From NCBI GenBank assembly GCA_031292555.1, contig JARLGV010000011.1, positions 1 to 64,000 on the forward strand: 64,000 bases of DNA. The letters run 5' to 3'. Below the pieces are notes generated by a model. It was not told where the DNA came from, made no database searches, and saw nothing but the letters and a program-made list of their open reading frames with translations. Every line of letters begins with the position of its first letter. The first letter of the stretch is position 1. Source of the stretch: Fimbriimonas sp. (GTDB lineage: Bacteria > Armatimonadota > Fimbriimonadia > Fimbriimonadales > Fimbriimonadaceae). Positions 44,441 to 53,297 of the stretch are shown here, piece by piece. The translations under genes were made by a program, and so were the position numbers.

Positions 44441-46160
44441 TTACGACAAGTTCCCATTTGTCAGCGTGCCGGGTGGCGCTGGCAAAGCCACGACCGGGTG
44501 GGATTCAATCACGGATCGACTGGCACGAACGTGTCACGTCCTAACCGTCGAGTGCTATCCGGGCGTCGATACCGTAGGGGTCTGTCGTGAACTCGCGGAC
44601 CGCTTGGATCCGGTTCTCGTAATCGAAACGCGAGATCTGCTTCTTTGCGAGTGTGCGATCAACCGACTGGTCGAGCCGTTTCTCGGCGGCGACGACCCGG
44701 TCTTTGGCTTTCTGTCCGGACTGACCCTTCCGCAGTTCTTTGACCCAGAACGAGTCGCAGCTGCACGGGCCGATGTCGAAGCCTGCACCGGGCAAGTGAT
44801 GATCGTCGGTGTTGGGGCGAGCCATATTCACCCAGGCGACGTCCTCGTCTATGCCGATCTCGCACGGTGGGAGGCACAGCTAAGGTTTCGCCGAAGCGAA
44901 TCGGGCAATCTCGGCGCAGACAACCACAAGTGCGCCTGGAGCCAACAATACAAGCGAGCGTTCTTCGTCGACTGGCGAGTAGCCGATCGGTGGAAGCGAC
45001 CGCTGATCTCCCGTTGGGATTTTGTTCTAGACACTCACGAAGCCTCGAGGCCGAAGCTGGTTGAGGGAGGGGCCGTTCGCGATGGGCTAAAGGAATGCCT
45101 GACAAGACCGTTCCGCGTCGTGCCGTTCTTCGATCCTGCGCCATGGGGCGGTCAGTGGATGAGAGAGCATTGCGGGCTCGATCCGGCGCCGCCAAACTTT
45201 GGATGGTGCTTTGACTGCGTCCCCGAGGAGAATAGCCTGTACCTTGGATTCGGTGACGTCCGGATCGAATTGCCCTCAGTCGATCTCCTCTACTATCGTC
45301 CGCGAAGCCTGCTTGGTGACCGCGTCTATGCCCGGTTCGGAGACGAATTCCCGATCCGATTTGACTTCTTGGACACCATCGGCGGAGGAAATCTCTCGTT
45401 TCAGGTGCATCCGACGACGGAGTACATCCAAGGAGCGTTCGGCATGCACTACACGCAGGATGAGAGCTACTACATGCTCGATGCCGGCCCCAGCGCATCC
45501 GTCTATCTGGGAACAAAGGAAGGAATCGACCCGGAAGAGATGATCCGCGCCCTTGAGGCCGCTCAGACGGGAAGCGAGCCGTTTGACGCCGATCGGTTCG
45601 TTAATCGGTGGCCGGCCCAGAAGCATGATCACTTCCTCATTCCGGCCGGCACCGTTCACTGCTCCGGAGCAGAAGCGATGGTCTTGGAGATCTCCGCCAC
45701 TCCTTACATCTTCACTTTCAAACTCTGGGATTGGGGACGGCTGGGACTGGACGGGAAGCCTCGACCAATCTACTTGGAGCATGGCAAGCGTGTGATCGAC
45801 TGGAATCGGGGGACTCAGTGGACCCGAGCCAACTTGGTCAACCGATTCGAAACGATCGCAGAGGGCAAGGGATGGCACGAAGAGCGAACCGGCCTCCACG
45901 AGATGGAGTTTATCGAGACCCGGCGTCATTGGTTCACCGACACCGTCGCGCACGACACCCATGGTGGTGTGAATGTGCTGAATCTGGTTGAAGGGGAAGC
46001 CGCATTTGTGGAAAGCCCGACCGGAGCGTTCGAGCCCTTTGAAGTCCATTACGCCGAGACCTTCATCGTCCCCGCATCGGTCGGGAGCTACACGATTCGT
46101 CCCCGTCAATCTTCGCCTGCCAAACCGATGGGCACGATGAAGGCATTTGTAAGAACATGA
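44421..46160 (+). CDS. Class I mannose-6-phosphate isomerase with kinase-like N-domain
   Basis: The 579-residue protein has an N-terminal 220-residue part resembling a nucleoside/uridine-kinase fold. Its loop VPGGAGKATT lacks the usual Ser/Thr after GK, so it may be degenerate. The C-terminal part has class I PMI motifs: FQVHPTTEYIQ, DESYYMLDAG and LIPAGTVHCSGAEAMVLEIS, providing the Gln, His, Glu and His zinc ligands. The reaction is mannose-6-phosphate to fructose-6-phosphate. The last four bases overlap the next gene's start (ATGA). Confidence 0.82.
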   Translation: MRSRSPSYDKFPFVSVPGGAGKATTGWDSITDRLARTCHVLTVECYPGVDTVGVCRELADRLDPVLVIETRDLLLCECAINRLVEPFLGGDDPVFGFLSGLTLPQFFDPERVAAARADVEACTGQVMIVGVGASHIHPGDVLVYADLARWEAQLRFRRSESGNLGADNHKCAWSQQYKRAFFVDWRVADRWKRPLISRWDFVLDTHEASRPKLVEGGAVRDGLKECLTRPFRVVPFFDPAPWGGQWMREHCGLDPAPPNFGWCFDCVPEENSLYLGFGDVRIELPSVDLLYYRPRSLLGDRVYARFGDEFPIRFDFLDTIGGGNLSFQVHPTTEYIQGAFGMHYTQDESYYMLDAGPSASVYLGTKEGIDPEEMIRALEAAQTGSEPFDADRFVNRWPAQKHDHFLIPAGTVHCSGAEAMVLEISATPYIFTFKLWDWGRLGLDGKPRPIYLEHGKRVIDWNRGTQWTRANLVNRFETIAEGKGWHEERTGLHEMEFIETRRHWFTDTVAHDTHGGVNVLNLVEGEAAFVESPTGAFEPFEVHYAETFIVPASVGSYTIRPRQSSPAKPMGTMKAFVRT

Positions 46161-46558
46161 GTACATTTATTACCAAACCCATTCCTCTCGAAAAGCCGAG
46201 CATCGGCCGGATCACACGTCCATGGGGCAGTTTCTCGCAATACGCATTCAACGAGGAGACGACAGTTAGTTTGATGACCGTCAACCCCGGGCAACGCTTG
46301 AGTCTTCAGTCTCACACCGGACGCTCCGAGTTGTGGATCGTCCTTGACGACGGCGCTAACGTACAGGTTGACGACGTTATCGCCGATTACGACAGTGGAG
46401 CCGAGGTGTGGATTCCCGCCAACTCTCGCCATCGACTTTCTTGCTCCGGCGATAGCCCTGTACGCGTACTGGAAGTGGCGTTCGGCAACTGGCAGCAAGA
46501 CGACATCCAACGCTACGAGGACGATTACGCTCGGCCTGCCGAAGGTGAGGCTTCTTGA
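46157..46558 (+). CDS. Cupin-type mannose-6-phosphate isomerase
   Basis: The 133-residue single cupin has RPWGSFSQYAF and MTVNPGQRLSLQSHTGRSELW. These are the signature of the type II PMI C-terminal domain, occurring here without a nucleotidyltransferase part. The metal histidine and glutamate (H in LQSH, E in RSELW) are kept. It is the second PMI-like enzyme in this operon, next to the class I one. It overlaps both neighbours by four bases. Confidence 0.85.
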   Translation: MSTFITKPIPLEKPSIGRITRPWGSFSQYAFNEETTVSLMTVNPGQRLSLQSHTGRSELWIVLDDGANVQVDDVIADYDSGAEVWIPANSRHRLSCSGDSPVRVLEVAFGNWQQDDIQRYEDDYARPAEGEAS

Positions 46559-49155
46559 GCCAAGCGCAGGACGACGCACGGCAAGTTGATCATCGTTACA
46601 GCCCTCCGTGGTGGCAAACGCTAATCTGTCTGCCGGACGACCCGGTCAAGACTCTCGTCGGGCGCGAGGGACAGTTCTTTCTCGACTACGGCTCCGGCGG
46701 CCCTCGAAATTTCCAGACGAGCCTCGGATTCGATCTCGTCGGGGGCAGCGATTGGATTGGCCAAGAGCTGCCGGTAGCGTCGACGCCGGTCCTGATCACC
46801 CGCAAGCGAACCCCGGGTGTAACTATCGAGGAGACCGCCTTCCTTGAGATCCCAGGCGAAGGCGAACTTCCGCCCAAACTCGTGCGATACGATGGTTTCG
46901 AGACCCTGACCGAATGGGCCCACCCGACGGTTCCCTGCGATCCGGCGTTCCGAGACGCCGCAGTTCGCTACCCGAGCGGCTCCCACGAGGCTTCGCTCGA
47001 ACTGCACCTGCATGTCAAACCCCACACCAACCGTACGGTTGCCCTGGGTTTCTGCGAAGGTCGCCATACAGCGCCAGGATTGCGCCGAGCGATCGCCCTG
47101 GTCGAAGGCTCTGAACCCCGCGAAATCGATCCGGTTCGCGATTTCGGCCCCAATACGCCGGGCGTTTATCTATTTCATGCGGCCGACGATGATGGCGACG
47201 GACGAATTCTCATCTCCCTCAAATATCATCCGGATACCCATTTCTCGGTCGATTCCGACCGTATCGCAGACCTGCGGACGATCATGCTCAGCGCTCTCTG
47301 GTCTTTTACCGGAGAAGCTCCCGATCCATCTGAAATCGTTAGGGGGACGGCAAATAGCCTGGCTGAAGTATATGCATCCGGACACGAGATGTTGTTGCCG
47401 CATCGGCGCAATCACGTGTGCGTTCGGCTAACGAACGAGACGGTTGAACGACGTAAGATCGAACCGATGGTGCGCATAGTCGGCATCCAGGAGCCTTTCC
47501 GCGACGGATCGGTCTTGAAGGTCGGCCCACACAACCTGATATCCTGCTCGCTTTCCGTCACTGGCATCGTCGAGGTGAGAGACGACCGTAAGGAGGTTCG
47601 CTCAGAGCACCTAGGCATCCAGGGCAGCGGGGGCGCCGAGTGGCACGTGAGCCTTGCGTGTCTGGATTTGGGGCCAGGCGAGACCCAAGAGGTATCCCTC
47701 GTACTCGACCGGTTCGCGCGACACCAAGCACCCTTCGCCGATCCAGACGTATCGCGACGGGCTTTGGCCATGACTTCGGACCGGTGGTTGGCCATCGGGC
47801 CCGGACTCCACATGATCCAGATCCCCGACGAGGGAGTTCAGCGGATGGTGGATTCGAGCATTCGGAACATCTTCCAAGCCCGAGACATCCGTAACGGCTT
47901 ACCGTCGTTTCACGTTGGGCCTACGGTCTATCGGGGGTTGTTCCTTGCCGACGGCGCCTTCCTGCTCGAAGTAGCCACCCTTCTGGACCGGGTCTCCGAA
48001 TCTCGTCAAGGACTCGCCTATCTCCGCAGCTTCGAATTACCGGAAGGCGGGTTCAGCGTGATCGACACGTACTACAAGGAGAACGGCATCGCCGTATTCG
48101 CCATCATCCGGCACGCCCAGTTGACAAACGATCCGGATTGGCTGCGCTCCAATTGGAGCACGATTCAGGGATGCGTGAAACGCATCCAAAAACTGAGGCG
48201 CTTACCGCCGAAGGGTGCTCCTAACGAGGGTCTGCTTCCGGCCGGCGCATTCTGCGACGGGGGTGTGTTCAATAACGGCCGCCCCTATGCCGACTACTCG
48301 AATGTCGCCTGGTGTCTGAGCGGACTCAAGTGGGCAGCCCAAGCGGCGACTTGGATCGGGGAGACCGAGGACGCCCGCATATGGGGCGCCGAGTTCGACG
48401 ACTTCATGGCGACATTCCGAACTGCCGCCAGTAAAGACCTAATCCAAGACGTAAAGGGCAACACTTACTTGCCGGTCGTGCAGGGCAATGGCGACAATCA
48501 CGAGCCGCAACGCGGTCAATGGGCATTCTGCCATTCGGTCTACCCCGGAGGAATCTATGAGCCGGAAGATCCGATAGTTTGCGGGAACATGGATATGTTG
48601 CGCGATGCGATGATAGAGGGCGTCGTGATCGACACGGGCTGGATGTCGGGCGGGCTTTGGCCCTATTTCTCATCCTTCTACGCCCACGCACTTCTATGGA
48701 TGGGACGTGGTTCCGAAGTACCCCAAGTTCTCTATGACTTCGCCAATCACAGTTCGCCGACCCTGGTGTGGCGTGAGGAGCAAAAGCCGCAGGGCAAGGG
48801 ATACGAAGAAGTAGGCGATATGCCGCATAACTGGGCAAGCGGCGAGTTCCTGCGCATGGTCATCCATATGCTGCAGTTGGATCGGGGCGATGAGCTCCAC
48901 TTGCTGCAGGGGTATCCGGCGAAGTGGTCCGCGCCAGGCTTGACGACGCACCTCCAGGGAATCCGTACTCCGTTCGGCAAGATCGACCTGCTGATCGAGG
49001 GGGTCATGGAGGGAGTTCGTATCCGGCTCGACTTCGCCGATCCAAATCATCTTCCGCGCCGCATCGTCGTCCATCGGGATGCCTGGGGCGGCTCCGGCGA
49101 AGTAGAGTTGCCTGTAGAGATGACCATCGACGAGGTGACGCCGCGCAATTCCTGA
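46555..49155 (+). CDS. Large (alpha/alpha)6-type glycosidase-like protein, family unassigned
   Basis: The 866-residue protein has a beta-rich N-terminal half, then a helical barrel-like region from about residue 420 (VQRMVDSSIRNIF; YRGLFLADGAFLLE; DYSNVAWCLSGLKWA; GWMSGGLWPYFSSFYAHALL) and a beta-sandwich end. It resembles glycoside hydrolases of the GH15, GH63 and GH78 type, but the family cannot be named. No signal peptide is seen, so it is probably cytoplasmic and works on imported oligosaccharides. It starts with TTG, overlapping the cupin stop as TTGA, with AGGTGAGG upstream. Confidence 0.7.
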   Translation: MSQAQDDARQVDHRYSPPWWQTLICLPDDPVKTLVGREGQFFLDYGSGGPRNFQTSLGFDLVGGSDWIGQELPVASTPVLITRKRTPGVTIEETAFLEIPGEGELPPKLVRYDGFETLTEWAHPTVPCDPAFRDAAVRYPSGSHEASLELHLHVKPHTNRTVALGFCEGRHTAPGLRRAIALVEGSEPREIDPVRDFGPNTPGVYLFHAADDDGDGRILISLKYHPDTHFSVDSDRIADLRTIMLSALWSFTGEAPDPSEIVRGTANSLAEVYASGHEMLLPHRRNHVCVRLTNETVERRKIEPMVRIVGIQEPFRDGSVLKVGPHNLISCSLSVTGIVEVRDDRKEVRSEHLGIQGSGGAEWHVSLACLDLGPGETQEVSLVLDRFARHQAPFADPDVSRRALAMTSDRWLAIGPGLHMIQIPDEGVQRMVDSSIRNIFQARDIRNGLPSFHVGPTVYRGLFLADGAFLLEVATLLDRVSESRQGLAYLRSFELPEGGFSVIDTYYKENGIAVFAIIRHAQLTNDPDWLRSNWSTIQGCVKRIQKLRRLPPKGAPNEGLLPAGAFCDGGVFNNGRPYADYSNVAWCLSGLKWAAQAATWIGETEDARIWGAEFDDFMATFRTAASKDLIQDVKGNTYLPVVQGNGDNHEPQRGQWAFCHSVYPGGIYEPEDPIVCGNMDMLRDAMIEGVVIDTGWMSGGLWPYFSSFYAHALLWMGRGSEVPQVLYDFANHSSPTLVWREEQKPQGKGYEEVGDMPHNWASGEFLRMVIHMLQLDRGDELHLLQGYPAKWSAPGLTTHLQGIRTPFGKIDLLIEGVMEGVRIRLDFADPNHLPRRIVVHRDAWGGSGEVELPVEMTIDEVTPRNS

Positions 49156-51545
49156 AGACGATCGCAGTTGGAGCAGCCGTCTTGGCTCTGAGCGGATTCG
49201 GCCGAGCCGACACGACGCTCTCCGTCTGGGGAGCCCAGCTTGGGCCGGACAGCATCGCCGGCAGCCTTGCCGTCGCCCAGACTTTCGAAACCCGCCATCC
49301 CGGCGTTCATCTGAGGCTATTGGGATTGGGTGTCGGGCATATGAACCCGCAGAAGCTGCTCACTGCAATTGTGGGCGGATCGCCGCCCGACCTAATCTTT
49401 CAGGCCCGCTTCAACATCAGCGACTGGGCCAGCCGCGGGGCGTTCATTCCCCTTGATCCCTTCATCCGCCGGGACTTCAACCAACCGGATTGTCCCCGCG
49501 AGAAGGAATACTACGAAGCGGCTTGGAGCGAAGCGGTCTACAAGGGAAAGATCTACGGCATCCCGACTGGCGCCGATGACCGAGCGCTGTACTGGAATCG
49601 AGGGTTGTTTTCGCGAGAGAGAGAGCTTCTGACAAAGGCCGGGCTCGACTGGCGTCGCCCCCCTCGAACCTGGTCCGAGATGCTTCGCTATTCCAAAGCA
49701 CTGACGATCAAGGGAAAGCGGGCGGGATTCATCCCGAATTTCGGTAACGCCTGGCTCTATCTCTATGCGTTCCAAAACGGCGCAAGCTTTCTTTCCCCAG
49801 ACGGAAAGTCCTGCACCCTTGCCTCCGAGCCTGCCGCCGGCGCGCTCGAATTCATGAAGCAAGGGTACGACATCGTTGGCGGCTACACCGAGGCGAACGT
49901 TTTCCAGTCGGGCTTCCAGGGTGGCGAGAACGATCCGTTCATCTCCGGTCAGGTCGCGATGAAGATCGATGGCGACTGGTCGCTGCCCGGTCTCGCACGA
50001 TACGGACCAGGATTGGATTTCGGCGTGGCGCCGCCCCCCGTTCCGGACGACCGCTATTATCGCCGAGGCAGATTCGCCAACGAGAAGGACCAATTCATTA
50101 CCTGGATCGGAGGCTTCAGCTATGCGATGCCGAGGGGTTGTCCCCATCCCGAGCTAGCTTGGGAGTACATTAAGTTCGCGTCAAGCCTCGAAGGGCGGCT
50201 GATCGAGAATCGGGCTCAAGCCTCGTCCGATCGCGCCAAGGGCCGTATGTACCTTCCGCGAATTCAAGGGTTGAAGGCGGCAAACGAAGCGCTGTACAAG
50301 CTCTACTGCCCGGCTGACCCGAAGTTTGCCGAGGGGCTACGCGTTCATGTAGGTCTCATGAATTCGGCACGGGTGAGACCGGCGACCGTCGTCGGCCAAC
50401 TCCTTTGGGATGAACATGTGCGGGCGACCGAGCAGACGCTTCTTGGCAAGCTTTCGCCGATGGCCGCCCTGAGCGAGGGCCAGCAGACAGTCCAACGCGA
50501 GATGAACGTGCTTGCGTCAAAGGGCGGCTATCCAGAAGTTTCGTTTGCGGTCGTCGGTGCAATCGGCGGCGCGCTCGCGCTTGCCGGAGTCATTCTCGCG
50601 GTAATCGTTTGGAGGCGTGCCCGGCTGGGTATCCTCGCCCGCAAAGAGGCAAGGTGGGGTTATCTGTGCATCGCGCCCTGGGCTATCGGCTTCCTGGTCC
50701 TCACCGTCGAGCCGATGCTCGCCTCGCTCTTTTTTAGCTTTACGGACTACGACGTCCTCTCTCCACCAAGGTGGGTCGGGCTCCGCAACTTCGCGGACAT
50801 GTTGGGTCCGGATCGAGCGAACGTAATCAAGGCGTTCGCAAACGCGGGCTATCTTGCCGGCATGGGCGTGCCGCTCGGATTGGCATCCGGGTTAGCCGTA
50901 GCCCTGTTGCTGAACGTCGGCGTACGGGGGATTCGGTTCTATCGCACCGCCTTCTACCTTCCGGCAATCGTACCGGTAGCGGCAAGCGCAGTCCTTTGGA
51001 TCTGGCTCCTGACTCCAGACCCAAACAAGGGGCTCATCAACACTGTATGGCGCTCCTCGGTAGGATCCTGGCTCGCCCTGCCGCCTCCCGGGTGGTTGAC
51101 CGCCGAGTCGTGGGCCAAGCCTGCGCTGGTTCTGATGGGCATTTGGGGCGCCGGAAGCGGAATGATTCTCTGGCTCGCCGGGCTTAAGGGTGTGCCAGCC
51201 AGCCTCTATGAAGCGGCCGAGATCGACGGCGCCACTTCGGTGCGCTCGTTTTGGAACGTTACGATGCCGATGTTGAGTCCGATCCTCTTCTTCAACATCG
51301 TAATGGGCTTCATCGGCGCGATCCAGGAGTTCGACAGGGTCTACATCATGGCGGGCGACGACAGCAACGGACCAAGCGACTCGCTGCTCGTACCTGCGAA
51401 GTACCTGTTCACGAATGCGTTCGGCTACTTCAAAATGGGCTACGCGAGCTCCCTTGCCTGGACGATCTTCGCCGTGATCCTGATCATCACGCTTGTGCAG
51501 TTCCGATTGGCCCCGTTGTGGGTCCATGAGGAGTCACTCAAATGA
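49152..51545 (+). CDS. Fused ABC sugar-binding protein and permease
   Basis: The 797-residue protein begins with an apparent signal, M(CTG)KTIAVGAAVLALSGFGRA, then a family 1 solute-binding domain (TLSVWGAQLGPD, IPTGADDRALYWN, ITWIGGFSYAMPRG) to about residue 440. A membrane helix (about 463-483) leads into a MalF-type permease with AIGFLVLTVEPMLASLFFSF and the EAA loop EAAEIDGATSVRSFWNVTMP (about 687). The CTG start is inferred: the only signal-peptide start in frame overlaps the previous stop as CTGA, and no in-frame ATG or GTG fits. It imports oligosaccharides with the next permease; the ATPase must be elsewhere. Confidence 0.82.
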   Translation: MKTIAVGAAVLALSGFGRADTTLSVWGAQLGPDSIAGSLAVAQTFETRHPGVHLRLLGLGVGHMNPQKLLTAIVGGSPPDLIFQARFNISDWASRGAFIPLDPFIRRDFNQPDCPREKEYYEAAWSEAVYKGKIYGIPTGADDRALYWNRGLFSRERELLTKAGLDWRRPPRTWSEMLRYSKALTIKGKRAGFIPNFGNAWLYLYAFQNGASFLSPDGKSCTLASEPAAGALEFMKQGYDIVGGYTEANVFQSGFQGGENDPFISGQVAMKIDGDWSLPGLARYGPGLDFGVAPPPVPDDRYYRRGRFANEKDQFITWIGGFSYAMPRGCPHPELAWEYIKFASSLEGRLIENRAQASSDRAKGRMYLPRIQGLKAANEALYKLYCPADPKFAEGLRVHVGLMNSARVRPATVVGQLLWDEHVRATEQTLLGKLSPMAALSEGQQTVQREMNVLASKGGYPEVSFAVVGAIGGALALAGVILAVIVWRRARLGILARKEARWGYLCIAPWAIGFLVLTVEPMLASLFFSFTDYDVLSPPRWVGLRNFADMLGPDRANVIKAFANAGYLAGMGVPLGLASGLAVALLLNVGVRGIRFYRTAFYLPAIVPVAASAVLWIWLLTPDPNKGLINTVWRSSVGSWLALPPPGWLTAESWAKPALVLMGIWGAGSGMILWLAGLKGVPASLYEAAEIDGATSVRSFWNVTMPMLSPILFFNIVMGFIGAIQEFDRVYIMAGDDSNGPSDSLLVPAKYLFTNAFGYFKMGYASSLAWTIFAVILIITLVQFRLAPLWVHEESLK

Positions 51546-53203
51546 CGTCCAACCTTCTCTACGCGATTGGCGTGCTTGCCGCCTGGTCGGGAGCCGCCAT
51601 GCTGTTGAGGGCGCTGTATCTCACCCTTCGACGAGCGCCGGGTGTTGCGATTTCGGCCGGTGCGGGCGGCTTGCTTCTCCTTGGCGCGAGCACCACGCCC
51701 GTCTACGCGCAAGGTCTTGGAATTCCGATACTCTGGATCGTCGCGCCGTTTGCCGCTTGGGCAACCGCGACCTGCGGCTGGATGGCAGCCGTCCGCCTGT
51801 TTCAAGCGATATTGGACGGGATACGCAGCCGACTGTATGCGGGCCTGATCTGGATCGCAGCAGGGGCAGTGTTCGTCGCCCTGTATCGACTCGACCCGGA
51901 AAGCAAGATCGAGATCGTTAGGGGGCAAATCGGGCTCAGCCTGGTGTCTGGATCCTCTCTTGTGGGACTTGCCGTTGCCGCGATCGCTGCCATGGCGGCA
52001 GCCAGTCGACGTGTCCGGCAAGTCAGCGGGCGGTTGGCGGTACATGCCGCACTTCTAGCGGGCTCCATCGTCTTCGGTCTTCCCTTCGCTTGGCTACTCG
52101 TCACGAGTTTCAAAGAGGACCGGGATATGTCGAACGCCAACGGTCTCATCTGGGTTCCTCGCGTTCAGCGCACAGTCCCTTTCCTGGACCCGAGCGATCC
52201 CCTCTTAGAAGGAGAGTACAAGGGCAACTGGGTGCAGGCGTCGCTCTCCGGTCGCACGTCGAACGGCTCCTACATCGTAGAAGTCCAGCGTCCTGCAAGC
52301 CTTCGCGGCGTTTCCTTCGTGGGCGCGCCCAAGTCGTTTCGAGTAGTCCCAAAAGATGCACCGGTCGTTTCCGGCGCGGGCTTCATTGGGTTTGTAACCA
52401 AAGAACTTGACGACGGACGCAGGGTCGTCCGGTTCTCGGCGCCCCTTTCGAAAGCCGGAAAGGAGCAGACGTTCATGCCGGCCGACCTACAGCCCGTTAG
52501 AGACATCGCCCTTCGGACTCAGAACTACACCGACGCGCTTGAGGCGATGCCGATCGAGACGAAGCACGGCCTGGTCTATCTCAAGAACACTCTGATCTTG
52601 GTCGTGCTCAGCGTCATCGGAACCTTGCTCAGTTCGTCGATCGTCGCCTACGCCTTCGCGCGCCTACGCTTTCCCGGCCGAGACACATTGTTCAAGATTC
52701 TGCTGGCGACGATGATGCTTCCCGGCGCCGTCACATTGATGCCTCAATTTCTCCTCTATCGGTCGTTGGGCTGGATCGACACCCTGTTGCCCCTATGGGT
52801 CCCTGCGTTCTTCGCTGGCGCTTTCAACGTGTTCCTGCTGCGCCAATTCTTCTCGCAGATCCCGACCGAGCTAGAGGATGCGGGGAAGATAGACGGCGCC
52901 GGGGTTCTGCAGACGTTCTGGCGGATCATGCTTCCGCAGATCAAGCCGGCGCTCGCCGTTGTCGCGATCTGGACGTTCATGGGCGCCTGGAACAACTTTA
53001 TGGGCCCGTTGCTCTACATCAACACCCCGGAGAATATGCCACTGAGCTACGCGCTTCAGCTCTTCCAAAGCGAGCGAGGCGGCGAGCCCGGCTTGATGAT
53101 GGCGTTCGCAACCCTCACCATCCTCCCGGTCCTTGCCCTGTTCTTCTTCGCCCAGCGCTACTTCATCGAAGGAGTCACCCTATCCGGATTCGGCGGACGG
53201 TAG
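51542..53203 (+). CDS. MalG-type ABC sugar permease with extra domains
   Basis: The 553-residue protein is about twice the usual 280. It has about four additional membrane segments in the first 150 residues. The first permease helix (about 168-188) and SFKEDRDM follow, then an insertion of some 115 residues (about 205-325), beta-rich, before the rest of the permease. The EAA loop is DAGKIDGAGVLQTFWRIMLPQ. The end YFIEGVTLSGFGG is typical. The insert would face the periplasm and may contact the fused binding protein. It overlaps the upstream gene as ATGA. This is the last gene of the operon. Confidence 0.88.
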   Translation: MTSNLLYAIGVLAAWSGAAMLLRALYLTLRRAPGVAISAGAGGLLLLGASTTPVYAQGLGIPILWIVAPFAAWATATCGWMAAVRLFQAILDGIRSRLYAGLIWIAAGAVFVALYRLDPESKIEIVRGQIGLSLVSGSSLVGLAVAAIAAMAAASRRVRQVSGRLAVHAALLAGSIVFGLPFAWLLVTSFKEDRDMSNANGLIWVPRVQRTVPFLDPSDPLLEGEYKGNWVQASLSGRTSNGSYIVEVQRPASLRGVSFVGAPKSFRVVPKDAPVVSGAGFIGFVTKELDDGRRVVRFSAPLSKAGKEQTFMPADLQPVRDIALRTQNYTDALEAMPIETKHGLVYLKNTLILVVLSVIGTLLSSSIVAYAFARLRFPGRDTLFKILLATMMLPGAVTLMPQFLLYRSLGWIDTLLPLWVPAFFAGAFNVFLLRQFFSQIPTELEDAGKIDGAGVLQTFWRIMLPQIKPALAVVAIWTFMGAWNNFMGPLLYINTPENMPLSYALQLFQSERGGEPGLMMAFATLTILPVLALFFFAQRYFIEGVTLSGFGGR

Positions 53204-53297
53204 GCACGGAATATGCGACAGACGGATTCGGACCAGACTTGGCGGCAAAGCCGAGCCCTTGAGGCCGGGGCGATATCGAACGAAAGCTAACCGACTT

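Noticed and set aside
53204-53297. CGGCAAAGCCG as a terminator of the large operon
   Set aside because: Only four stem pairs and no T tract; the operon end signal is not clear from sequence.
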